This document shows positions 1-6,240 of a stretch of DNA of 11,216 bases, piece by piece. Source of the stretch: Rikenellaceae bacterium (GTDB lineage: Bacteria > Bacteroidota > Bacteroidia > Bacteroidales > UBA932). The first letter of the stretch is position 1; each line of letters starts with the position of its first letter. The notes under the pieces were generated by a model. That model did not search any database and was not told where the DNA came from. It saw only the letters and a list, made by a program, of their open reading frames with translations. The stretch lies in NCBI GenBank assembly GCA_900769735.1, contig CAAGHY010000165.1:1-11216 (forward strand). The letters are read 5' to 3'. The position numbers were made by a program, and so were the translations under genes.

Positions 1-125
1 AAGGCAGAAGAAAGCATTGCCACACCTTGTTCGGTAAAGGCAAATGTACCATATCTGTTACCACCCCAATTTGAGGTCGCAAATTGCGACCTCAAGTTTA
101 TTTCCTGCAGTTCCATAAAAAACAT
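1..125 (-). pseudogene. ORF6N-domain protein remnant, N-terminus missing, C-terminus beyond window edge
   Basis: Read on the minus strand from an ATG at 125, this frame gives residues such as LRSQFATSNWGG followed by AFTEQGVAMLSS. That is the signature second half of the ORF6N domain, a DNA-binding domain of phage antirepressor-like proteins common on Bacteroidota chromosomes and mobile elements. The frame is closed by a TAA at 126-128. The usual first half of the domain (about 60-70 residues with the IYxIRG, LDxDLAxLY and RFPxDFMFQL motifs) is absent, and I could not find it in the other minus-strand frames up to about 260. The gene continues past position 1, so its C-terminus is unseen. I infer a decayed or truncated gene. 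A short functional variant starting at 125 or 116 is possible but less likely, since no promoter or ribosome binding site is evident. Confidence 0.7.
71..95. repeat. Perfect 25-nt inverted repeat inside the ORF6N remnant
   Basis: Twelve bases, TTGAGGTCGCAA, are followed by one A and then by their exact reverse complement TTGCGACCTCAA. As RNA this would fold as a stem of at least 10 bp around an AAATT loop. It lies exactly over the codons for the conserved ORF6N residues LRSQFATS, so part or all of the symmetry may be a by-product of coding. On the plus strand it is followed by a weak T-rich stretch (GTTTATTT) but there is no plus-strand gene to terminate. Confidence 0.75.
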
Positions 126-224
126 TTATAATTCAGGCTGCAATGTGCATATAAATTTTCCAACACCTTGCCAAAAAAAGAAAAAGTTACTTCCCGGCTG
201 TCATTTTTTTCTTTTTTACTGCAC

Positions 225-254
225 AAAAAAAAAGAGGCAAGCCTGCCTCTTTTT
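225..254 (-). terminator. Intrinsic terminator of the LemA/TPM operon
   Basis: An 11-bp perfect stem (229-239 with 244-254, core GAGGCA/TGCCTC) encloses a 4-base loop. On the minus strand it runs into nine consecutive T residues (complement of the A run 225-233). It starts 37 bases beyond the stop codon of the last TPM gene, the right place to end the leftward transcript. On the plus strand only five Ts follow, all within the stem, so it works mainly for the minus strand. Confidence 0.88.
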
Positions 255-291
255 ACTTCATTAATTCCACAACTCAGAAATGCAACTACCT

Positions 292-1143
292 TTACCAGCT
301 GCCGCCGGCACCGCCACCTCCAAAGGATCCCCCTCCAAAACCGCCGAAACCGCCAAATCCGCCGCCACCAAAGGAACCGCCGCCAAAAGATCCCCCACTG
401 TGACCTCTGGATCCCGACATATTTCCAAGGATGGAGCCCAGAATGAACGCATCTGTGGCTGTGAAATCCCTTCCACCCCTATGGTTGCCTCCACCCATAT
501 TCTGATTGTTCCCTTTTGATGAGAGGGCTAAAATGAAAATGAAAATTCCCAGGAATATCATAAAGACCATAGCAGGCACAACCCCGTCGTCTCCACTGGA
601 AGAAAACTCATCACTGGAAATCTCACCGCTTATTACAGGCATCAGCACATCCAGGGCTGCATTAATTCCACCATAATAATCATTCTCCCTAAAATGCGGG
701 ATCAATACCCCTTCTATTACCCTTTTGGAAAATGCATCAGTAACCACACCCTCAAGGCCATATCCTGTAGCTATGAACACTTCACCTCCCGAAGTACGTG
801 TCTTGGGCTTTACCAGAATGACCACTCCATTGTCAAACTTCTTCTGCCCCACACCCCATTCCTCACCAAGGGTATAGGCCAATTCGGCCTTGTCATAGCC
901 GTAAAGCTCAGGAACTGTAATTACAGCAATCTGATTGGAAGTGGTATCTGCAAATATGGCAACCCTGTATTCCAATGTTGCAGCCTCCCTTTGTGTAAAG
1001 ATGCCTGCCAGGTCATTTACAAGCCGCTCCGGTTTTGGTCTGGCAGGAACCTGCGCAAACACAACACCCTGCACCATTAAGATGACAGCAGCTATGACAA
1101 ACACTATTTTACTGACCAAACGAGATTTCATCAGGTTGCTCAT
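292..1143 (-). CDS. Membrane-anchored TPM-domain (YgcG-like) protein with Gly-rich tail
   Basis: A 283-residue exported protein of the TPM_phosphatase (YgcG/Psb32-like) family. A signal peptide or N-terminal membrane segment (residues about 12-30, ending VFAQ) is followed by the TPM domain (about 38-172), with the family-typical LVNDLAGIFT start, the NGVVILV strand and the ATGYGLEG motif. A second membrane segment spans 188-208. The tail from about 215 is rich in Gly, Ser and Phe and ends in GAGGSW, like the Gly-rich GSW ends of other YgcG-type proteins. The TPM domain should face the periplasm and the Gly-rich tail the cytoplasm if both segments behave as predicted. The first ATG overlaps the upstream TPM gene by 35 bases; a second ATG at 1131 would still overlap, so translational coupling is likely. 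The biochemical role is unsettled; phosphatase activity is reported only for plant homologues. Confidence 0.9.
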   Translation of the reverse strand: MSNLMKSRLVSKIVFVIAAVILMVQGVVFAQVPARPKPERLVNDLAGIFTQREAATLEYRVAIFADTTSNQIAVITVPELYGYDKAELAYTLGEEWGVGQKKFDNGVVILVKPKTRTSGGEVFIATGYGLEGVVTDAFSKRVIEGVLIPHFRENDYYGGINAALDVLMPVISGEISSDEFSSSGDDGVVPAMVFMIFLGIFIFILALSSKGNNQNMGGGNHRGGRDFTATDAFILGSILGNMSGSRGHSGGSFGGGSFGGGGFGGFGGFGGGSFGGGGAGGSW

Positions 1144-1546
1144 TTATATCATCACTCTGATATGGAAAATATTTTTTCAAAGATGCACCAGCCTCCCTTA
1201 TGGCATCTGAAAGTCCCTTAACATATTCTCCATTTGAAAAGGATGCCCCCATACTCTCCTTTATGCTGTCCCAAAAATTGTCGGGAACAACCTTGTTTAT
1301 GCCGGCATCACCTATAATTGCAAATTTGCGGCTCTCCACTGCAACATAAATGAGGACTCCGTTGCGGGCCTGAGTGTTGTACATTTTAAGGTAATTGAAA
1401 ATATACACAGCCCTTTGCAAAGGATCTGCAGGGCACTTGCTCTCCAAATGCACCCTAATCTCACCGGAAGTGTCAAGCTCCGCCTCCTTAATGGCGGCAA
1501 CAATCTCCTCCTGACCCTGCTTGCCTATGAAATCCTTCACCTTCAT
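1109..1546 (-). CDS. TPM-domain protein, soluble (no signal peptide)
   Basis: A 145-residue protein made almost entirely of one TPM domain. The first residues (MKVKDFIGKQGQEEIVAAI) resemble the short TPM proteins found beside lemA in Bacteroidota. Visible family features are the TSGEIRVHLE strand at about 26-35, NGVLIYVAVESRKFAIIGDAG at about 62-82, and the helix with DAIREAG near 113. There is no signal peptide or membrane segment, so it should stay in the cytoplasm, unlike the next gene, which carries the same domain outside the membrane. It starts 15 bases after the lemA stop and its end overlaps the following TPM gene by 35 bases. No Shine-Dalgarno sequence precedes the ATG. A direct contact with LemA is inferred only from gene order. 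Confidence 0.87.
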   Translation of the reverse strand: MKVKDFIGKQGQEEIVAAIKEAELDTSGEIRVHLESKCPADPLQRAVYIFNYLKMYNTQARNGVLIYVAVESRKFAIIGDAGINKVVPDNFWDSIKESMGASFSNGEYVKGLSDAIREAGASLKKYFPYQSDDINEQPDEISFGQ

Positions 1547-1561
1547 TGTATGCAGTATTCT

Positions 1562-2152
1562 CTAGAACTCAACTTTTGGAGCCTGCTCAGCCCCCTCCTG
1601 TGCCTCAAAGTAAGGTTTCTTCTCAAAACCGAACATTCCGGCTACAATGTTTTTAGGGAACTGCCTGATGGTAGTGTTGTACACGCGCGCAGCATCATTG
1701 AACTTTTTGCGCTCAACTGCAATTCTGTTCTCAGTCCCCTCCAACTGAGCCTGCAACTCAAGGAAGTTTGTATTGGCCTTCAAATCAGGATAATTCTCTG
1801 TAATGGCAAGCAATTTGCCCAAAGCAGAACCCAACTCACCCTGTGCTTTCTGGTATTTTGCCAACTGCTCAGATGTAAGGTCTTCAGGATTTACAGTAAT
1901 CTGTGTAGCCTTGCTTCTTGCGCTGATCACACCCTCAAGAGTCTGCTGCTCGTGCGAAGCATAACCTTTTACTGTAGCTACAAGATTTGGAATAAGGTCA
2001 GCCCTTCTCTGATATACATTCTCTACCTGAGACCATGCTGCCTGCACGCCCTCATCCATTTTTACCATATTGTTGTAATTGCCCTGGAACCAGAAGAATA
2101 TTCCAAGAACCACAGCTGCAACTGCAATAAGAATAATCAATCCCTTTTTCAT
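1562..2152 (-). CDS. lemA: LemA family membrane protein
   Basis: A 196-residue protein matching the LemA family over its full length. An N-terminal transmembrane helix (about residues 3-22, ending IFFWFQ) leads to the helical LemA domain, with the hallmarks NMVKMDEGVQAAWSQVEN, QRRADLIPNLVATVKGYASHE and ENYPDLKANTNFLELQAQLEGTENRIAVERKKFND. Family members are small helical-bundle membrane proteins of uncertain function, often encoded next to TPM-domain proteins, as here. It follows the FISUMP lipoprotein gene by 26 bases and precedes the soluble TPM gene by 15, so the four genes are probably one transcript. Unlike most non-ribosomal genes in the window, it has a fair Shine-Dalgarno match, GAGGAG (complement of 2161-2166), 8 bases before the ATG. 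Confidence 0.95.
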   Translation of the reverse strand: MKKGLIILIAVAAVVLGIFFWFQGNYNNMVKMDEGVQAAWSQVENVYQRRADLIPNLVATVKGYASHEQQTLEGVISARSKATQITVNPEDLTSEQLAKYQKAQGELGSALGKLLAITENYPDLKANTNFLELQAQLEGTENRIAVERKKFNDAARVYNTTIRQFPKNIVAGMFGFEKKPYFEAQEGAEQAPKVEF

Positions 2153-2178
2153 CTCTTTATCTCCTCTAATTTTAATTG

Positions 2179-3225
2179 TTACTTAAGTCTCACACATCTT
2201 ACTGACGCACCCATACCATCCTTTGCACAATAGTTTACTGAAACATCAGGGAACTCACTGTACATATATTTGTAGTGTGCAGTTTTACTGTCTTTCTCTG
2301 TAGAACTCCACCAGAAACCGTATGTAAGCATATTGGTGTAGTTAAGGTAATTGTTCATTGAACATCCTGCAGCAAGGGCATTCCATCCGTATTTGTTGTT
2401 TGGAGTCACATCTGGCGAGTATGTCCAGACTGCCTTGCCATTGAAATATGCAGGAGCCATAAGATCCGGTGCTATTCCCTCCCAGTTTTCCAGAAATGTT
2501 GTCTCTTTTCCACCGTTCACTGCCATTGCAAGGTCTACCCAGTCCTCATTAGTAGGGATGCTCCAGCCTGGAGGGCAAACACCCTGTACACCATTGCCAA
2601 GGCCGCTTGCAGAAACTCCTCCGGTTGCATCATTCCAGGTATAAAGTCTGCCAAAAAGCAGCGCAGCTGCATCAGTCTTTCCAAAACCTTCACCTGCTCC
2701 GGCCCAGTTCAAGTTCCTGTCCATCCACTGCAAGTTTCCAATCTCAACAATGCCGTAAACGTTTCCGTCCCTTGGATCTGTAAAAGTAACCTCAGATGTA
2801 TCTGCTCCAGTAAGACAGCTCTCTTTAAGGACTGTAACATACTGTACAAGTGAAGAGCTGTAGTAATCATCACCGTTGTCTGCTGTAAGGGTCACATCAT
2901 AAACAGCCACAGAATCAGGGGCAACAACTGTTAATGTAAGGCCATCAGAAGATACAGAGACAGAATCCAAGCCCTCACATTTCCACTCATAATATGCTCC
3001 TGGAGTAGTAACGCCCGATGCGTGCATCACCAAAGTGTCACCTACAAGGGCATAAATGGGCAAATAGAAAGTTGGCGAACCGTCCAATGTAAGCAATGTC
3101 TCATCATCATCGTCATCCTTGTCACACGACATAAACACAAAAGACAATGACACCATTGCCAAAACTGCTATTTTGAATGACCTTAAAGCTTTAAGGCCAA
3201 CTGACTTTACTGTTTCTTTTTTCAT
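2179..3225 (-). CDS. FISUMP-domain surface lipoprotein
   Basis: A 348-residue lipoprotein. The signal peptide ends in a lipobox with Cys34 (FMSC), immediately followed by DKDDDDDE. An acidic stretch of this kind after the Cys is a lipoprotein export signal in Bacteroidota, so I infer an outer-membrane lipoprotein facing outside. Residues about 50-135 look like an Ig/PKD-like beta domain. Residues about 147-347 match the Fibrobacter succinogenes major paralogous (FISUMP) domain: FTDPRDGNVYGIVEIGNLQWMDRNLN, LYTWNDA, GVCPPGWSIPTNEDW, FWWSSTE and a closing SVRCVRL. The function of FISUMP domains is unknown. It is the first gene of a leftward run with lemA and two TPM genes. A candidate promoter lies at 3251-3258, and no ribosome binding site is visible. 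The lipobox supports the start at 3225. Confidence 0.92.
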   Translation of the reverse strand: MKKETVKSVGLKALRSFKIAVLAMVSLSFVFMSCDKDDDDDETLLTLDGSPTFYLPIYALVGDTLVMHASGVTTPGAYYEWKCEGLDSVSVSSDGLTLTVVAPDSVAVYDVTLTADNGDDYYSSSLVQYVTVLKESCLTGADTSEVTFTDPRDGNVYGIVEIGNLQWMDRNLNWAGAGEGFGKTDAAALLFGRLYTWNDATGGVSASGLGNGVQGVCPPGWSIPTNEDWVDLAMAVNGGKETTFLENWEGIAPDLMAPAYFNGKAVWTYSPDVTPNNKYGWNALAAGCSMNNYLNYTNMLTYGFWWSSTEKDSKTAHYKYMYSEFPDVSVNYCAKDGMGASVRCVRLK

Positions 3226-3250
3226 TTGGTTATTTAGTCTAAAATGAGCA

Positions 3251-3258
3251 CAAAAGTA
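3251..3258 (-). promoter_or_regulatory. Candidate Bacteroidota -7 element for the FISUMP/lemA operon
   Basis: The minus strand reads TACTTTTG, an exact match to the Bacteroides -7 consensus TAnnTTTG, about 26 bases before the FISUMP start codon. No clear TTTG is seen 19-21 bases upstream, so the match is partial. It interlocks with a plus-strand candidate at 3269-3276, making this 102-base gap a compact divergent promoter region. Confidence 0.45.
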
Positions 3259-3268
3259 ATATTTTTTC

Positions 3269-3276
3269 TACATTTG
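3269..3276 (+). promoter_or_regulatory. Candidate Bacteroidota -7 element for apbE
   Basis: TACATTTG on the plus strand matches TAnnTTTG exactly and lies 51 bases before the apbE start codon. There is no matching -33 TTTG at the usual distance. If used, transcription would start near 3283 with a short leader. Confidence 0.38.
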
Positions 3277-3327
3277 TACTAAAATCGTGCCATTAAAATT
3301 GCCTCACTGGTATACAACAGTAAAAGT

Positions 3328-4365
3328 ATGTACGGAAAATTTAGAACATCTTTGCTTGCCCTGATTTCTGCATTCTTCACCATTGTGGGATGCACAGGCG
3401 GACATACCCCATACACCACCATTGAAGGCTTTGCCCAGGGAGGCACCTTCCGCCTTGTATACCAACCAAATGCAAATTCCAATAACACCTCTCTTCCCGA
3501 CAGCTTGAAGATATGGTTCAACCGTATAGACAAATCACTCAGCGGATACGACACAACATCCCTGGTATCACAGATAAACAGAGGTGAAAACCCGCCTCTT
3601 GATCCCCTTTTCATTGAGTGTTTCAACATTTCCAAAGAGGTTTACCGGGCAACCCAAGGTGCATTTGACATTTCGGCAGCACCGTTTTTTGACATCTGGG
3701 GATTCGGTTTCAGCAACAAGGGGAAAATAACCCAACACACATTGGACAGCCTTATGCAGTTTGTTGGAATGGACAAACTCACCATTATATATGATTCAAC
3801 AGCAAACGCTTCATATCTGAAGAAGGCAGATCCAAGGATGAAGGTGAACTTCAATGCAATAGCCCAGGGATACACCTGTGACTACATCTGCAGGGGAATG
3901 GATAAGATGGGTATTGAAAACTACCTCCTTGAAGTTGGAGGAGAAATCCTCTGCAAAGGGGTTAATCCAAAAGGAAAAGCGTGGAGCATAGGAATTGACA
4001 AACCCATTGACGGCAACTTCATCCCCGGTCAATCTGTGGAGGCTGTAATAGAGGTTTCCAACAAAGGACTTGTAACCTCCGGAAACTACAGGAAATTCTA
4101 TATGGAAAACGGAGAGAAATACTCCCACACAATAGATCCTAGGATAGGACGTCCCGTACAACACAATCTGTTGAGTGCCACAGTAATTGCCCCAACAGCA
4201 GCTATGGCCGACGCATACGCCACATACCTGATGGTAATAGGCCTTGAAAAAGGAAAGGAGTTCATTGCAACTCAAGAAGATATGGAGGCGCTTATGGTAT
4301 ATGGAGACCAGGAAAACCTTAAGGTATACTCAACTAAAGGGGTGCACAGCAGAAAAATACAGTAA
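3328..4365 (+). CDS. apbE: FAD:protein FMN transferase (ApbE family), lipoprotein
   Basis: A 345-residue ApbE-family enzyme. Characterised members take FMN from FAD and attach it to a Thr or Ser of exported flavoproteins such as Rnf and Nqr subunits, using Mg2+, outside the inner membrane. The N-terminus is a lipoprotein signal with Cys22 (TIVGC). Family motifs in order: GTFRLVY near 39, FDISAAPFFDIWGFG at 113-127, NFNAIAQGY at 174-182, LLEVGGEI at 200-207, SHTIDPRIGRPV at 266-277 and ADAYAT at 294-299, whose Asp295 and Thr299 are the expected metal ligands. Length is normal. A deacylase gene follows 43 bases downstream. No FMN-acceptor protein is encoded nearby, so its substrate must be elsewhere in the genome. 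The visible signal peptide supports the ATG at 3328; it has no Shine-Dalgarno sequence. Confidence 0.94.
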   Translation: MYGKFRTSLLALISAFFTIVGCTGGHTPYTTIEGFAQGGTFRLVYQPNANSNNTSLPDSLKIWFNRIDKSLSGYDTTSLVSQINRGENPPLDPLFIECFNISKEVYRATQGAFDISAAPFFDIWGFGFSNKGKITQHTLDSLMQFVGMDKLTIIYDSTANASYLKKADPRMKVNFNAIAQGYTCDYICRGMDKMGIENYLLEVGGEILCKGVNPKGKAWSIGIDKPIDGNFIPGQSVEAVIEVSNKGLVTSGNYRKFYMENGEKYSHTIDPRIGRPVQHNLLSATVIAPTAAMADAYATYLMVIGLEKGKEFIATQEDMEALMVYGDQENLKVYSTKGVHSRKIQ

Positions 4366-4408
4366 CTGAAAGAAAAACAATACAATACACAATAAAACAC
4401 TTAATACA

Positions 4409-6151
4409 ATGAAAAGCAGCGATCTAAAGAAAAATCTTGATGAAAGCACCAGAATGTCCCGCAGAGGATTTCTCAAGACCGCCTCTTTTGCAGCAGGCGC
4501 AGCCGGTGCCGCAATGTTTGGAGCCTCTTCAGTAGGCACATTCCTTACATCCTGCACAACAACCAAAGAGCACTTCGACACCATTATTGCCAACGGTGTT
4601 GTATACTGTGGTGACGGCAAAGCTCCTATGAAAGGGGCTATGGTAGGTATCAAAGACGGCAAGATTGTAGAGATTGGCAAACTTGGCAACCTTAAGAACC
4701 TTAGCGAGCACTGCAAAAATGTAATTGATGCAGAAGGTCTTGCAGTTTCTCCAGGATTCATTGACATCCACTCCCATACAGACACCAACCTCCTTGTGGC
4801 TCCAGTTGGAGACAGCAAAATTTACCAGGGTGTAACTACAGACATTGGAGGCAACTGCGGTGATTCACCTTTCCCTTATTCAGATGAATACTTTGCATCA
4901 AAAGAGGGTACACTAAGACACGGATTCCCATTCTGGAAAGATATTGACGGTTTCTACAATGCACTTAGAGCAAAGAAAATAGGTATCAACTACAAGAGCT
5001 ACACCGGCCAGGGCCAGTTGCGTTCAGCTGTTGTCGGTGACAATGCAGTTAAAGCTACCCCTGAGCAGATGAAGAAAATGCTTGAGATCCTTGATGCTGA
5101 GATGGGAATGGGCAGCCTTGGCCTTTCTTGCGGTTTGGAGTATGCTCCAGGTTCATACGCAAGCAACGAAGAGATTGCAGAGCTTCTTAAAGTTGTTGCA
5201 AAACACAACGGTCTGTTTGCAATCCATATGAGAAATGAGGACGACCGTGTAGAGGAGTCAATTGCAGAGGCAATTGAGCTTGCACGCGTATCTGGCGTAA
5301 GACTTCAGATCTCACACCTTAAAGCACAGAATGCAGCCAACTGGCACAAGGGTCCTAATATGCTCAAACTTATTGAGAACGCAAAGGCTGAGGGCATTGA
5401 TGTGGCATTTGACCGTTACCCTTACATTGCATTCTCAACCGGCATGAACTGCTTTGTACCTCTTGATATGAGACAAGGTTCAATGGAGGAGGTTCAGGCA
5501 AGAATCCGCAATCCAAGAACAGAAAAAATCATTGCTGAGTACGCAAACAGCCGTTTGCAGAGACTTGGCGGTCCTCAGAACGTACTGATTGCAGCTTGCG
5601 AGAAACCTGAAAACGCAATGTTCTCAGGCAAAAATGTAGCTGAATGCTGTGAACTTACAGGTCTTGAGCCTTGGCCAATGATCAAACAGATCCTTCTTTC
5701 AGAGTACTACCTGCAGATGGTTGGTTTTGCAATGAAAGACGAGAATGTTCAGATGTTCCTTGCACACGAGCTTGGAATGCCTGCTTCAGACGGAAGCGTA
5801 TACTCACCGGAAGGCCCTCTTAGCCAGGAGATCCCTCACCCAAGATCATACGGAACATTCCCAAGATTCTTTGGCAAATACATCAGAGAAGACAAGATTT
5901 GCGACCTTCAGACCGCAATCTACAAATGTACAGCCCTTCCTGCATCAAGAATCGGCTTGAAAGACAGAGGTCTGTTGCTTCCTGGATATGCCGCTGACAT
6001 CACCATCTTCAACCCTGATACAATTGCAGAGGCTTGTACATACCAGCAGCCTCACCAGTACTCACCAGGCATTGAGCACGTAATTGTAAACGGCGTCCAC
6101 ACCTTGGAGAAAGGCAAATTCCTTGGAGAATTCGGTGGAATGATTGTATAA
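4409..6151 (+). CDS. N-acyl-D-amino-acid deacylase (amidohydrolase), Tat-exported
   Basis: A 580-residue amidohydrolase-superfamily enzyme of the D-aminoacylase type, expected to cleave N-acyl groups from D-amino acids using zinc. The N-terminus has a strong twin-arginine motif (SRRGFLK, Arg18-Arg19), a hydrophobic stretch and then LTSC (Cys49), so it is probably exported folded and perhaps lipid-anchored. Metal-site residues of the family are all present: His121 and His123 (DIHSHTD), Cys150 (GGNCG), His273 (HMRNED), His303 (QISHLKA) and Asp461 (ASDG). The C-terminal beta-sandwich part has the family-typical ALPASRIGLKDRG and PGYAADITIFNP. It follows apbE by 43 bases without an intervening terminator, so cotranscription is possible. 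Codon use differs from apbE: all 22 Arg codons are AGA, CGT or CGC. The exact acyl substrate (D-amino acid or peptidoglycan-derived) cannot be told from sequence. Confidence 0.92.
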   Translation: MKSSDLKKNLDESTRMSRRGFLKTASFAAGAAGAAMFGASSVGTFLTSCTTTKEHFDTIIANGVVYCGDGKAPMKGAMVGIKDGKIVEIGKLGNLKNLSEHCKNVIDAEGLAVSPGFIDIHSHTDTNLLVAPVGDSKIYQGVTTDIGGNCGDSPFPYSDEYFASKEGTLRHGFPFWKDIDGFYNALRAKKIGINYKSYTGQGQLRSAVVGDNAVKATPEQMKKMLEILDAEMGMGSLGLSCGLEYAPGSYASNEEIAELLKVVAKHNGLFAIHMRNEDDRVEESIAEAIELARVSGVRLQISHLKAQNAANWHKGPNMLKLIENAKAEGIDVAFDRYPYIAFSTGMNCFVPLDMRQGSMEEVQARIRNPRTEKIIAEYANSRLQRLGGPQNVLIAACEKPENAMFSGKNVAECCELTGLEPWPMIKQILLSEYYLQMVGFAMKDENVQMFLAHELGMPASDGSVYSPEGPLSQEIPHPRSYGTFPRFFGKYIREDKICDLQTAIYKCTALPASRIGLKDRGLLLPGYAADITIFNPDTIAEACTYQQPHQYSPGIEHVIVNGVHTLEKGKFLGEFGGMIV

Positions 6152-6183
6152 CGCATCACCTTGTGTGAGCAGTAAACACAAAA

Positions 6184-6226
6184 AAACTGTCGGGAAGATT
6201 ATCTTTTTCCCGACAGTTTCTTTTTT
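6184..6226. terminator. Bidirectional intrinsic terminator between convergent genes
   Basis: A 13-bp perfect stem (6184-6196 with 6207-6219, core CTGTCGGG/CCCGACAG) has a 10-base loop. It is followed on the plus strand by TTTCTTTTTTATT and on the minus strand by a run of Ts (complement of the A run at 6180-6186). It lies between the deacylase stop (6151) and the M16 peptidase stop (6241), so it can end both transcripts. Confidence 0.92.
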
Positions 6227-6240
6227 ATTCTGGCCGCAGA

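Noticed and set aside
1..264. Plus-strand frame open from the left edge to a TAA at 262-264, reading LLPPQFEVANCDLKF in part
   Set aside because: It is the antisense of the ORF6N remnant. It has no start codon in the window, runs through the terminator and low-complexity A/T stretches, and its residues simply mirror conserved ORF6N codons on the other strand.
168..519. Plus-strand open frames and GC-rich repeats at about 292-410
   Set aside because: The repeats are the Gly codons of the minus-strand TPM protein tail. They resemble neither CRISPR nor other spaced repeats and need no separate explanation.
1415..2233. Long plus-strand open frame (272 codons) opposite lemA
   Set aside because: It lies wholly antisense to lemA, the soluble TPM gene and the end of the FISUMP gene, and its protein is a Leu/Cys/Ser-rich sequence without any recognisable domain. 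It is best explained as a shadow of the minus-strand codons.
3811..4275. Minus-strand open frame (154 codons) opposite apbE
   Set aside because: Fully antisense to conserved ApbE motifs, with no domain or plausible start signal.
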